Positions 1-8,081 are shown, counted from the stretch's first letter. The stretch is 64,000 bases of DNA from Fontibacillus puldeungensis (GCF_042678945.1 NZ_JBHTLM010000016.1:1-64000); one strand, 5' to 3'. The notes: generated by a model not told the origin, from the letters alone. Program-made: numbers and translations.

Positions 1-3000
1 GCACCCGGGCGGGCGGTGGCGTGCCCCGCCTCGCCGCCCGCTTGCGCGCGGCCGCGAGCGAGGCCGCGCCGCAGCTGCTGGAGGGTATGCGCGCTAAGCG
101 GCGCCACCTCATCGGCCAGCAGCTTGAAGCCTTCGTCCTGCAGCTGGACGGTGGCTCTTAATGCAATCAGCGCCCCTTTGGCGACGTGCGCCGAGCAACG
201 CCGCCATACCTCAGGAAACAGCACGACCTCACAGCGCTCAATCTGGTCCTCCAGCTCGATGAACGCCATCGGCTTGCCCTGCTTCGTCGTAATCGTTTTG
301 AGCGAAACGACCATGCCAGCCACAACGGTTCGACTCTCGTCAGGTGCTTCAGCCAAATCCATCAGCCGGTCAATCCCCTCGCTCTCCAGCAGCTCGTCAT
401 AGTCGTCCAGCGGGTGGCCCGACAAGTACAGCCCAAGGAGCTCACGTTCCATCCCGAGCTGTTCCATGGCGCTGAACTTGGAAATGTCCGGATACTCGAT
501 GTCCCAGTTTGGCGTTTCCACAAAATCAAACAGCTGAATTTGCAAATCGTCCCGCTCCTTGCGCCACTTTAGTGCCGCTTCAACCGTTTCGTCCAGCATC
601 GCCAGCAGTTGAGCACGGTGTCCTGGCAAAGAATCAAACGCCCCGCCCTGAATAAGCGATTCAATGACCCGCTTGTTGCAGGTGCGCAAATCTACACGCC
701 GACAGAAATCGAGCAGACTTTCAAAAGGACGTTCCTTCCGTTCGCGAAGAATGCTTTCGATCGCCTGAGTCCCTACATTTTTGATCGCCGCCAGGCCAAA
801 GCGGATGACGCCCGAAACCTCATAATGATGATGAACTGAAGGTCCGGCATCCTGATGTTTCCCAGACAGTGGCTTGCCCAGTGAAGCTTCAATGTTATGA
901 CTGGACATCTCATCCGATAATGCCGAAGTTAAAACGCTTGCCCCTTCCTGGGCTCCATCATCCCCGCCAGCAACGACTAAACCTTTAGCCTGGGGCTGTG
1001 GGGTAAACAAGACTCCGCTCTCGTTTACGTCCGGCGGCAGTACGGTAATCCCCATTCGGCGGCACTCAACGATGTATTCGGCGACCTTGCGGTGGCTGCC
1101 CATCACAGCCGTCAGCATGGAAGCCATAAAATGAACCGGGTAATGAGCTTTTAAATACGCCGTCTGGAAAGCGAGCACACCATACGCGGCGGCGTGAGCC
1201 CGCGGGAAGCCGTAATCGGCAAAACGAACGATCATATCGTAAACTGCGTTTGCCTCCGCCTCTCCGTAGCCCTGCGTCATACTGCCGCTCACAAAATGGC
1301 TGCGCTGCTCATCCAGCACCTCCCGCTTTTTCTTCGACACGGCGCGCCGCAGCAGGTCCGCTTCACCGAGCGAAAATCCCGCCATTTTCGAAGCGATCTG
1401 CATAATCTGTTCCTGGTACACGATAATTCCATTAGTATCTTTTAGGATGGGCTCCAAATCGGGGTGAGGGTACTCTACGTTGATGTCCCCATGCTTTCCT
1501 GCAATATACTTCGGAATAAACTCCATTGGCCCCGGACGGTACAGCGCAAGCACGGAAATAATGTCCTCAAAGGCCGAAGGCTTTAGTTCGCGCAGGACGC
1601 GGCGCATTCCGGCCGATTCCAGCTGGAACACCCCGGTCGTCTCTCCACGTCCCAGCATGTCATAGGTGTCCGGGTCATTGTCGGGAACATGCCGGAAATC
1701 AGGCGCTTCTCCTGTCTGCTCGTTGATCCAGTTCATACAGCGTTCGATAATAGAAAGCGTTCGAAGGCCGAGAAAATCCATTTTTAAAAGTCCGATGGAC
1801 TCTAAATTTTCCATAGAATATTGGGTTAGAGCGGTACGTTCGCTCCCGGTTTGCAGCGGCACCGAATCGGTCAGCGGATCGCGTGAAATAACCACACCGG
1901 CGGCATGCGTAGAGGCGTGTCGCGGCATCCCCTCTACCTTCATGGCCATATCGAGCAGCCCCTTGATCCGCGGCAGTGAATCATACATTCCTTTTAAATC
2001 CGGGCTTTCCTTCATGGCCCGTTCAATCGTCATGCCCAGACTGCCGGGAATCAGCTTGGCCACCTTGTCCACTTCTCCGAACGGGACATTCAGCGCTCGT
2101 CCAACATCGCGCACCGCCGCACGGGCCGCCATCGTCCCGAAGGTGATGATCTGAGCAACATGCTCCGGCCCATATTTATCCCCCACATAGGCAATGACCT
2201 CATCCCGCCGTTCGTCGCTGATATCCACATCGATATCCGGCATTGTTACCCGCTCAGGATTTAAAAATCGTTCAAACAGCAGCCGGTACTTTATTGGGTC
2301 CACGTCGGTGATATGCAGCACGTACGCGACAATGCTGCCCGCAGAGGAGCCCCGCCCCGGCCCTGTCTTGATGCCTTGGCGATGAGCGAAGGCGATAAAG
2401 TCCCATACGATGAGAAAATAATCGGAAAAGCCCATGTTGCCGATCACTTCAAGCTCATAACCCAGCCGCTCCTCCAGCTGCCCTCGGCCTGCTTCGTCCT
2501 GCCATACCTCTAGATGACCATATCGTTCAGCCAGTCCCTTACGGCACAGGTAAGCTAAGTAACTCCCCGCAGTTTGCCCTTCCGGAATCGGGCGGAAAGC
2601 CGGTAAAATATGACGTCCGAATTCCAGCTCAAGCTCACATTTGGCAGCTATTTTCGCCGTATTTTCCAGCGCCTCGGGAATATGCGGAAACAGCGCAGCC
2701 ATTTCCATCCCCGTTTTCAAATAGAGCTGATTAGTTTTCATTTTGAGGCGGTCTTCATCACCAACCGTCTTTCCGGTGCCGATGCAAATGAGCACATCCT
2801 GCACCTCGGCGTCTTCCTTACTCAAATAATGAACGTCGTTCGTGGCAACGAGGGAAATGCCCGTTTCCTGTGACAGCCGGACAAGCTCGGGGTTGACCTT
2901 TTTCTGCTCGGGTATCCCGTGGTCCTGCAGCTCCAGGTAGAAATCGTCGCCAAAGGCAGTTTTATATTTCAGCGCAGCTTTTTTCGCGTCATCGTATTTG

Positions 3001-3449
3001 CCACGCAGCAGGTGTTGCGGTACCTCTCCTCCAAGGCAGGAGCTTAAACATATCAGCCCGTCCCGGTGACGCTCCAGAACCTCCCAGTCGATGCGGGGCT
3101 TATAGTGAAACCCTTCAAGATAGCCAATCGAGCTCAGCTTCATGAGATTTCGGTAACCGGTCTCATTCTTCGCAAGCAATATCAGATGATATATGGGTTG
3201 ATCCTGGCGGCTCCCACGCTCCTTGCGCGAGTCTGCCGTAAAATATACCTCGCAGCCGATGATCGGCTTGATTCCGTGCGCCTTGCACAATTTATAAAAA
3301 GGAACCGCGCCGTACATAACCCCGTGATCTGTCAGCGCCAGCGCAGTCATGCCGGATTCGGCTGCCCGGGCTACCAGCTCATCCAGTCTGGCCGCGCCGT
3401 CCAGCAAGCTATATTCGCTATGCACATGCAGATGAACAAAGTCGTTCAT
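1..3449 (-). CDS. dnaE: DNA polymerase III subunit alpha, DnaE type (3' end outside window)
   Basis: Replicative DNA polymerase of the C-family, DnaE type, which extends primers at the fork. Translation of the minus strand from the ATG at 3449 stays open for about 1149 codons to the window edge, so only the extreme C-terminus is missing (family length is roughly 1100-1200 residues). The N-terminus carries the PHP-domain signature HVHSEYSLLDG, and around residues 400-410 there is PDIDVD, which holds the catalytic palm aspartates, preceded by the glycine-rich GPGRGSSAGS. A GGGAGG ribosome binding site lies 7 nt before the ATG. The downstream sporulation genes ytrH/ytrI lie head to head with it, as in Bacillus. 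The last part inside the window is unusually GC-rich. It lacks the N-terminal exonuclease insertion of PolC, so it is DnaE rather than PolC. Identification is secure. Confidence 0.96.
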   Translation of the reverse strand, partial: MNDFVHLHVHSEYSLLDGAARLDELVARAAESGMTALALTDHGVMYGAVPFYKLCKAHGIKPIIGCEVYFTADSRKERGSRQDQPIYHLILLAKNETGYRNLMKLSSIGYLEGFHYKPRIDWEVLERHRDGLICLSSCLGGEVPQHLLRGKYDDAKKAALKYKTAFGDDFYLELQDHGIPEQKKVNPELVRLSQETGISLVATNDVHYLSKEDAEVQDVLICIGTGKTVGDEDRLKMKTNQLYLKTGMEMAALFPHIPEALENTAKIAAKCELELEFGRHILPAFRPIPEGQTAGSYLAYLCRKGLAERYGHLEVWQDEAGRGQLEERLGYELEVIGNMGFSDYFLIVWDFIAFAHRQGIKTGPGRGSSAGSIVAYVLHITDVDPIKYRLLFERFLNPERVTMPDIDVDISDERRDEVIAYVGDKYGPEHVAQIITFGTMAARAAVRDVGRALNVPFGEVDKVAKLIPGSLGMTIERAMKESPDLKGMYDSLPRIKGLLDMAMKVEGMPRHASTHAAGVVISRDPLTDSVPLQTGSERTALTQYSMENLESIGLLKMDFLGLRTLSIIERCMNWINEQTGEAPDFRHVPDNDPDTYDMLGRGETTGVFQLESAGMRRVLRELKPSAFEDIISVLALYRPGPMEFIPKYIAGKHGDINVEYPHPDLEPILKDTNGIIVYQEQIMQIASKMAGFSLGEADLLRRAVSKKKREVLDEQRSHFVSGSMTQGYGEAEANAVYDMIVRFADYGFPRAHAAAYGVLAFQTAYLKAHYPVHFMASMLTAVMGSHRKVAEYIVECRRMGITVLPPDVNESGVLFTPQPQAKGLVVAGGDDGAQEGASVLTSALSDEMSSHNIEASLGKPLSGKHQDAGPSVHHHYEVSGVIRFGLAAIKNVGTQAIESILRERKERPFESLLDFCRRVDLRTCNKRVIESLIQGGAFDSLPGHRAQLLAMLDETVEAALKWRKERDDLQIQLFDFVETPNWDIEYPDISKFSAMEQLGMERELLGLYLSGHPLDDYDELLESEGIDRLMDLAEAPDESRTVVAGMVVSLKTITTKQGKPMAFIELEDQIERCEVVLFPEVWRRCSAHVAKGALIALRATVQLQDEGFKLLADEVAPLSAHTLQQLRRGLARGRAQAGGEAGHATARPG

Positions 3450-3581
3450 GCGATTCCCTCCCTTTCTGCTATTTCATGGCTCGAAGAATAGCTATAAATA
3501 TTTTATCATACATGGCTAGAGCCCGCCCATAGAATGGTAGGGAAGCAAGTACGGGACAACCTCGGAAAGGGGAGCTAATAT

Positions 3582-3911
3582 TTGAGTAATTTTCTGACGA
3601 AAGTCATCATGGATTTTTTTATCGCCTTCGGGATTGTTATCGGAGGGGCCATGGTAGGCGGCATTGGCGCGGTTGTCACCTTGCAGCCTCCGACACATAC
3701 AATGCTGGACGTTGCCTCGCGGATTAAGATTTGGGCGCTGGCCGCTGCGGTTGGAGGAACGATCGACCCGATGCGGGTCATCGAGAGCAATTTTTTTGAT
3801 GGGAACCTTTCGCCGGTCATTAAACAAATCTGCTTCCTGCTGTTCGCTTTTCTGGGAGCTCATATGGGATCGGAGCTGGTAAGATGGATGTGTGGAGGAA
3901 ACCGGGGATGA
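3582..3911 (+). CDS. ytrH: YtrH-family sporulation membrane protein
   Basis: Small 109-residue membrane protein of the YtrH family, whose Bacillus member is needed for efficient sporulation and is placed in the mother-cell programme. Two to three hydrophobic segments are visible: residues about 8-35 (glycine-rich), 48-60 and 80-100. The start is a TTG at 3582, preceded by AAGGGGAG at a good distance; no ATG fits the frame. The gene lies divergent from dnaE with about 130 bp between them and overlaps the next gene by an ATGA junction at 3908-3911, so ytrH and ytrI should be translationally coupled. The biochemical function of the family is not known to me. Confidence 0.88.
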   Translation: MSNFLTKVIMDFFIAFGIVIGGAMVGGIGAVVTLQPPTHTMLDVASRIKIWALAAAVGGTIDPMRVIESNFFDGNLSPVIKQICFLLFAFLGAHMGSELVRWMCGGNRG

Positions 3912-4405
3912 ATGAAACAAAGCCGCCGGAGCTTTCCAGTTTCCGGAGGTTTATGCAACTCGCTGCCGTTTTCATTTTTGGCATGGTCGTTGGGAGCATC
4001 GCGTACAATGTCATTTATCAGACAAGCTACAACATGCTCTGGATTCAGAACAAGGATTTAAAAATCCAACTAGAACAGGCAGAAGAAGATATCCGAACGC
4101 TGAAAAAATACAACAAACGGTCCACGGTAATTAAAGAGATCAAGGTTCGCGTGGAAGAAAGAGATCCTCCGCTAGACTCGCTTGCGGTAAAGGAGGTCGC
4201 CCAGCAGCTTCATGACGAACTGGAAGTGCTTCGCGGCCGGAGTATTTTCGAGATTGACACCGATGCAAAAATGGCCCGCACGCTCTTGAATCGTAAAATT
4301 TACTTGGTCCGTGAAAAGGAATATAGCATCCAGATCAAAACGATGCTCGTTAGCGAAGGCGTGCTTCAAGTATGGGTCGATATGCGTCCGTATGTGCGGC
4401 TCTAA
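3908..4405 (+). CDS. ytrI: YtrI-family sporulation membrane protein
   Basis: Bitopic membrane protein of about 165 residues belonging to the YtrI family, the partner of YtrH in the Bacillus sporulation operon. One transmembrane helix lies near residues 17-38, followed by a charged coiled-coil-like stretch (roughly 45-90) and a C-terminal domain. I choose the ATG at 3908 because it forms a 4-bp ATGA overlap with the ytrH stop and has GGAGG 10 nt upstream. An upstream in-frame ATG at 3884 would add 8 residues and is less likely. In Bacillus the next gene is nrnA (ytqI), but here the following 250 bp hold no such gene. Confidence 0.85.
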   Translation: MNETKPPELSSFRRFMQLAAVFIFGMVVGSIAYNVIYQTSYNMLWIQNKDLKIQLEQAEEDIRTLKKYNKRSTVIKEIKVRVEERDPPLDSLAVKEVAQQLHDELEVLRGRSIFEIDTDAKMARTLLNRKIYLVREKEYSIQIKTMLVSEGVLQVWVDMRPYVRL

Positions 4406-4653
4406 ATTTTCATGGTACAATATGGATGGTTAAGGCAGTCTATCCATTTTCACACCCATTTCCCTGGGTATGCCCTACCTTTAAATGCAAAACCTGCATC
4501 TAACATCAAACATTGACGGGGGCGAGCCGATATGAAGACAAGCTTTCCTTCCAGTTGGCGACGAAAAAATAAAGGTGGAAGCCATAACTTCCACCCCTAA
4601 CTTGCGCAGGTTCACATGCAAAACTGAATTTTCAAAAAGGAGCTGTATAATTT
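4406..4653. other. Intergenic gap between ytrI and ytpI without a gene
   Basis: About 250 bp without a plausible reading frame. It contains a hairpin at 4574-4595 whose U-tract lies on the minus strand (listed separately). In Bacillus genomes this position between ytrI and ytpI is occupied by nrnA; I see no remnant of it here. Confidence 0.6.
4563..4595 (-). terminator. Rho-independent terminator read on the minus strand
   Basis: GGTGGAAG at 4574-4581 and CTTCCACC at 4588-4595 form a perfect 8-bp stem with a 6-nt loop. On the minus strand the hairpin is followed by TTTATTTTTT (4573-4564). On the plus strand no T-tract follows. The only minus-strand gene that could use it is ytoI, which ends at 4973, so a ytoI transcript would run antisense through all of ytpI before stopping here. 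Confidence 0.65.
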
Positions 4654-4953
4654 ATGGTCCAAAGTATTCAATACGTCTTATATGCTGGACTTATCATCAC
4701 TTGTATATGTTCTGTTTTTTTCAGCTTTAAGTCGCGCCGCTCGGTCGATCCTGCGATTCGTGGATTGTCGGCCGCCAAAACTAACATCAGCATGGGAGGA
4801 ATGCTCATCATCCTCGCACTCATACAAATGTTTATGTTTAGCGGTTCATCGCTTCGCGTCGTGATCGGTGCCCTTTTTATGGTCCTAGGTGCTTTCAACA
4901 TTTTCGCCGGAATACGCAATTATGGCTATTTCTCACGCAGCAAGGCCGAGTAG
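4654..4953 (+). CDS. ytpI: YtpI-family membrane protein
   Basis: A 99-residue membrane protein of the YtpI family, function unknown. Three hydrophobic segments are visible (about 5-25, 48-62 and 68-88), with basic residues RRS between the first two. GGAG lies upstream of the ATG. Its position between ytrI and the convergent ytoI matches the Bacillus order apart from the missing nrnA. The gene ends 20 bp before the ytoI stop codon with no terminator in between, so the two transcripts must collide or overlap. Confidence 0.85.
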   Translation: MVQSIQYVLYAGLIITCICSVFFSFKSRRSVDPAIRGLSAAKTNISMGGMLIILALIQMFMFSGSSLRVVIGALFMVLGAFNIFAGIRNYGYFSRSKAE

Positions 4954-4972
4954 CCGTCAGGCTTGGCGAAAC

Positions 4973-6307
4973 TTAAGCATGATCAATTGATTGCAGTGCC
5001 ATGACCGCTTTCGAAATAAGGCTGTCTTGATACGTAATCATAATTTCGAGTTTGCAGGCCCGGCGGCTCATTTCGAGTAGTACCGGTGTAACAACAACGG
5101 GGTTTTCGATTTGTACCGGACGTACGAAATAGGTCGTAATACTATCGACGACAAAGTCTCCTCCGCTGATGTCCTTGGCAGCTCGAAGGCCGGCTTGGGT
5201 CATCAGTGAAGTCAATACGCCATGGGATATGGTCCCGAGATCCGTGGCCATTTGCGGGGTAATCATCCCCCTAAAGAACAGCTTGCCCTCCGCATCGCGC
5301 TCCTCGGCAAAGCCGTTCCACATCAAATGCTCGAACGTCTCACCCATTTGCGGCTGATTGCGCACGTCCCTCATCGCTTGAAGTACTTCCCGTCGGGTCA
5401 CCGAGGAAACAAGCTTGCGGTTGCGGTCGACGACCGGGAGAAAATCGATCCCCTCCCAAACCATAATTTGTGCGGCTGAAGCGAGGGAGGTCTGCATTCC
5501 TACCGTAATCGGATGGCGAGTCATACATTTTTCAATTACCTGATCGCCGTTTAGTTCTTCTACGTTTTTACGGCTGACGATCCCGATCACCCGGTTCCAT
5601 TCATCTACTACCGGGAAATGCTGATTTCCTGTTTCCAAAGACAGCTGATCAAAATCGGAAATGTTGCTCGTCACCTTCAGCATATTCACCCGAGGCTTTC
5701 TGGCGACGATATCCTCCACCAGCATAATCTTCTTCTTGATCAAGCGGTCGAACAACGCACGGTTAATCATCGAGGCAACCGTGAAGGTATCATGGCGTGA
5801 AGAAATGATCGGAAGAGACAATCGGTCCGCCAGCGCTTTGACTTCGCGGCTCGTCCCAAATCCCCCCGTGACAAGCACGCCCGCTCCCTGTTCCAGGGCT
5901 AGCGAATGAGCATTTTCCCGGTTCCCAATAATAAGCAGGCTGCCAGCATCGATATAGCGGGCCATAGCGTCGATTTTCATTGCCCCGATCACATATTTAT
6001 GAAGCGTCTTGTCTAACCCATCAGCCCCGCCTAACACATGTCCTTCAACAATTTCCACCACATCGCCGAAAGACAGCTGATCTGAAATATTCCGCGGTTT
6101 CTTTTCCACACGAACGGTTCCAATCCGCTCCTTGGTGATGACGATCCCGAGGTTCTCCGCTTCTTTAACCGCCCGATAAGCCGTACCTTCGCTAACTCCC
6201 AGACTTTTTGCCAGCTTACGTACGGAAATTTTCGTTCCGATCTTAAGCCCTTCGATGTGCTGAAGCAGTTGCTCGTGTTTTGTCACACTTTCTTCTTGTT
6301 CCTCCAA
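4973..6307 (-). CDS. ytoI: YtoI: HTH, DRTGG, tandem CBS and hotdog domain protein
   Basis: Predicted ligand-sensing regulator of the YtoI family, 444 residues. Order of domains: N-terminal helix-turn-helix (about 10-60, with VRKLAKSLGVSEGTAYRAVKEAE), a DRTGG domain (about 80-190), two CBS motifs (about 195-310) that normally bind adenine nucleotides, and a C-terminal thioesterase-like hotdog domain (about 325-440, with SHGVLTSLMTQAG). The chosen start is TTG at 6307, with AGGGGGG 8 nt before it. A GTG at 6286, giving VTKHEQ, would better match the usual N-terminus but has poorer ribosome-binding-site spacing. It is divergent from the Fnr-box operon and convergent with ytpI. The DNA target and ligand are not visible. 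Confidence 0.9.
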   Translation of the reverse strand: MEEQEESVTKHEQLLQHIEGLKIGTKISVRKLAKSLGVSEGTAYRAVKEAENLGIVITKERIGTVRVEKKPRNISDQLSFGDVVEIVEGHVLGGADGLDKTLHKYVIGAMKIDAMARYIDAGSLLIIGNRENAHSLALEQGAGVLVTGGFGTSREVKALADRLSLPIISSRHDTFTVASMINRALFDRLIKKKIMLVEDIVARKPRVNMLKVTSNISDFDQLSLETGNQHFPVVDEWNRVIGIVSRKNVEELNGDQVIEKCMTRHPITVGMQTSLASAAQIMVWEGIDFLPVVDRNRKLVSSVTRREVLQAMRDVRNQPQMGETFEHLMWNGFAEERDAEGKLFFRGMITPQMATDLGTISHGVLTSLMTQAGLRAAKDISGGDFVVDSITTYFVRPVQIENPVVVTPVLLEMSRRACKLEIMITYQDSLISKAVMALQSIDHA

Positions 6308-6403
6308 CTGTTATACCCCCCTCCCCGAATCTGTACTACTCTGTACCTATTATACACGAATTAATTGCAAAAAAAAGCGCTTAATTGTGGGGTTTTCCAC
6401 TTT

Positions 6404-6419
6404 TGTGATTTGTATCACA
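6404..6419 (+). promoter_or_regulatory. Fnr/CRP-type operator (TGTGA-N6-TCACA)
   Basis: The perfect inverted repeat TGTGATTTGTATCACA lies at 6404-6419. This matches the Fnr box of Bacillus, TGTGA-N6-TCACA. Its centre (6411.5) is about 40-41 bp upstream of the start expected from the -10 element TATAAT at 6440-6445, the class II activator position. No good -35 hexamer is present, as expected for an activator-dependent promoter. Confidence 0.75.
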
Positions 6420-6437
6420 TTTGCTTTATCCGCCACT

Positions 6438-6445
6438 GTTATAAT
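6438..6445 (+). promoter_or_regulatory. -10 element of the DUF2249 operon promoter
   Basis: A perfect TATAAT at 6440-6445, preceded by TGT, lies 44 bp upstream of the first start codon. The region normally occupied by -35 is covered by the Fnr-type palindrome instead of a hexamer, which points to an activator-driven promoter. Confidence 0.65.
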
Positions 6446-6488
6446 GATGGCAAATGCTTAAATTTTTAAGTTACAGGAGGAATTTGTG

Positions 6489-6728
6489 ATGAATTCAATC
6501 AAAACTACCGTTAATGCTACCGAATATCCGCCGCAATTGAAGCATAAAACGATTTTTTCTGCCTATAATGACCTGCAACCAGGAGAAGCGATGTTACTCA
6601 TCAACGACCATGATCCGGTGCCTCTGCGGTTTCAATTTGAAGCGATGCATGCCGGACAATTCACTTGGGAGTATATTGAGCAAGGTCCGGACACGTTCCA
6701 AGTGAAGATCGGCAAAGTCCAAGCCTAG
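6489..6728 (+). CDS. DUF2249 (TusA/SirA-like fold) protein
   Basis: Small 79-residue protein recognisable as DUF2249 by its pattern ending in GEAMLLINDHDPVPLRFQFEA and FTWEYIEQGPDTFQVKIGK. DUF2249 has a SirA/TusA-like fold and is often found with hemerythrin-like or nitrogen-oxide genes in facultative anaerobes; the reaction is unknown. ATG at 6489 is preferred: AGGAGG lies 8 nt upstream, against 5 nt for the adjacent GTG at 6486. It is the first gene behind an Fnr-type promoter, followed after 12 bp by the next gene, so oxygen-limited expression is likely. Confidence 0.8.
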   Translation: MNSIKTTVNATEYPPQLKHKTIFSAYNDLQPGEAMLLINDHDPVPLRFQFEAMHAGQFTWEYIEQGPDTFQVKIGKVQA

Positions 6729-6740
6729 GAGGAATGAACT

Positions 6741-7100
6741 GTGGCCACAATCACGGTAGTCGATGCGAAGACGATCAAAATCGCCGTGGAGATCGAGGAC
6801 GCTTTGCGCATGATTGAGGAAGCGGAGAGCAACCTCGAGCTCTATGCAAATGAAATTCTAACGATCGCTGACAAAATGCCGGAATTTAAGTACACATACT
6901 TTTGTTTTTATGCCTATGACACGGCTGCATTATTTGAGAAAATGCTCGGTATCGACCCAAAGCAATACCTTTCATTCTCACTCGATGCGCCCGATGCCTT
7001 TTTCTATACTTTATATGGCGGTATGAAAGGGTTAAGCGGTATGGCCCGTCTTTGCTGTACGCTGGCTCTTGAAAATCCTGATTTGGAGGTAAGTGTTTAA
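6741..7100 (+). CDS. Uncharacterised protein in Fnr-type operon
   Basis: A 119-residue protein that I do not recognise. Its first half is acidic and probably helical (about 15-50, VEIEDALRMIEEAESNLELYANEIL); the second half is rich in aromatic residues, with TYFCFYAYDTAALF and FFYTLYGGMKG, and includes a vicinal cysteine pair in MARLCCTLA. No signal peptide or clear transmembrane segment is present. It starts with GTG at 6741, with AGGAGG 8 nt upstream, and its stop TAA overlaps the start of the next gene by one base. Wedged between two DUF2249 genes behind an Fnr box, it should act in the same anaerobic or redox process. A cofactor-binding role for the cysteine pair is only a guess. Confidence 0.72.
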   Translation: MATITVVDAKTIKIAVEIEDALRMIEEAESNLELYANEILTIADKMPEFKYTYFCFYAYDTAALFEKMLGIDPKQYLSFSLDAPDAFFYTLYGGMKGLSGMARLCCTLALENPDLEVSV

Positions 7101-7252
7101 TGGATTCCTCAAATACGAAAAAGAATCGCATCGTTGAACTGGATGTACGTCCACAGTTACGTTCAGGCCAAGAGCCGTTTCAAATCATTATGGAGGCTTT
7201 CGAGCAGCTGGCAGACGATCACTGGAAGGTAACTTTTCAACCTGAACAGTAA
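7100..7252 (+). CDS. Short DUF2249-like protein (50 residues)
   Basis: A 50-residue frame starting at the ATG that shares its A with the previous stop codon (TAATG junction). Its core ELDVRPQLRSGQEPFQIIME is the canonical N-terminal signature of DUF2249 (LDVRxxLRxGxEPFxxIM). The usual C-terminal half with the PVPL motif is missing, whereas the first gene of the operon has that half but lacks this signature. The two could be complementary halves of one fold or separate short variants. A strong terminator follows at 7278. Coupling, signature and terminator make it a credible real gene. Confidence 0.7.
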   Translation: MDSSNTKKNRIVELDVRPQLRSGQEPFQIIMEAFEQLADDHWKVTFQPEQ

Positions 7253-7277
7253 ACTGATTGGACTGTTGAGGAGACAC

Positions 7278-7317
7278 AAAAAAAACCTGACGGTGATTTT
7301 CCGTCAGGTTTTTTTGA
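7278..7317. terminator. Bidirectional terminator after the DUF2249 operon
   Basis: AACCTGACGG (7284-7293) and CCGTCAGGTT (7301-7310) form a strong stem with a 7-nt loop. T7 follows on the plus strand and a matching run of A precedes it, so it can also stop the minus-strand gene at 7330-7623. Confidence 0.88.
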
Positions 7318-7329
7318 TTTTCTTTTCTC

Positions 7330-7623
7330 TCACAGGCCCTGTCCGCTCTTTCCCTCCTGCTGCCACTTCGTCTCCCACTCCCGAAACTTAGCCCTGCGAA
7401 TCGTATCCAGAGCTCGCTGCTTCTCCTCGCTTACACCTAATATAAAATGGAGATGAGCACCGATCACTAAAAAAGCGAATCCCGCCCATACGGCACCAAA
7501 TAGAGAAATCCAACCACTACCGGGCTTGAAGGAAATTAGAGGCAGCGCGTAAACGAGCATCCCTAACGCCAAAACCAAATAGATAACATGCTTCCATTTG
7601 CTTGTCTTCTTCACCGTTTTCAT
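7330..7623 (-). CDS. Small two-helix membrane protein
   Basis: A 97-residue membrane protein I cannot assign to a family. It has a basic N-terminus, two hydrophobic segments (about 15-33 and 42-64) and a charged C-terminal tail with EEKQRALDTIRRAKFREWETKW, which looks helical and cytosolic. The start is the ATG at 7623, which has AAGGAG 9 nt upstream; the ATG six codons further up lacks a ribosome binding site. It lies downstream of and in the same direction as yheA and yheB and ends at a bidirectional terminator. Confidence 0.7.
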   Translation of the reverse strand: MKTVKKTSKWKHVIYLVLALGMLVYALPLISFKPGSGWISLFGAVWAGFAFLVIGAHLHFILGVSEEKQRALDTIRRAKFREWETKWQQEGKSGQGL

Positions 7624-7736
7624 TTTCCGCAGCTCCTTCATTTCATAGAATACGAGATATGTTGCTTCGTTCTTTAGGCTCTACTCTATTTCTATGAAGG
7701 AAAACGAAAGAATATGAGAGTCTTTTTTGCTTCCTT

Positions 7737-8081
7737 TTACATTTCAGGACCGTACAAATGCTGCAGACTGTCTGTAATGATCTTGTTTACATCCTGGATT
7801 ATGATGCTAAGGCGGCGTTCCGCATCGAACAGACGGCGGATATTCAGATTGAGGCTCAGCACCTCAAACACCTTCTCCATCTGCTCCATCTCCTCGGGAG
7901 ACGGCATATCTCCAGCCATCATGCGCTGCTGTAGTTCATTTTGGCGGGTTCTGAAGTCGTCCAGCATGCGTTTGCTTTCCGGATCGACGTCCACAAGCTT
8001 CATCGCTGCCGTAATTTCTGCCACTTCCTGACTGTCCTTCAAGGCTGCAGCCAAATCATGGGCTTTGTCGTAAATATTCAT
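7737..8081 (-). CDS. yheA: YlbF/YmcA-family protein (YheA)
   Basis: A 114-residue, highly helical cytosolic protein of the YlbF/YmcA family. The family includes Bacillus RicA/RicF, which act on RNase Y and phosphorelay components, but YheA-type members have no settled function. Visible features are an N-terminal MNIYDKAHDLAAALKDSQE helix and a central ERRxxMxxGDMP-like turn (QQRMMAGDMPSPEEME). It sits 50 bp downstream of yheB, and the yheC/yheD-type genes lie across the divergent promoter region, reproducing the Bacillus yheABCD neighbourhood, which supports the assignment. Confidence 0.85.
   Translation of the reverse strand: MNIYDKAHDLAAALKDSQEVAEITAAMKLVDVDPESKRMLDDFRTRQNELQQRMMAGDMPSPEEMEQMEKVFEVLSLNLNIRRLFDAERRLSIIIQDVNKIITDSLQHLYGPEM

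Noticed and set aside
1..3491. Several plus-strand open frames of 60-160 codons opposite dnaE
   Set aside because: The minus strand translates into a continuous, recognisable DNA polymerase; the opposite frames are compositional shadows with Ser/Arg/Pro-rich, unfamilial sequences.
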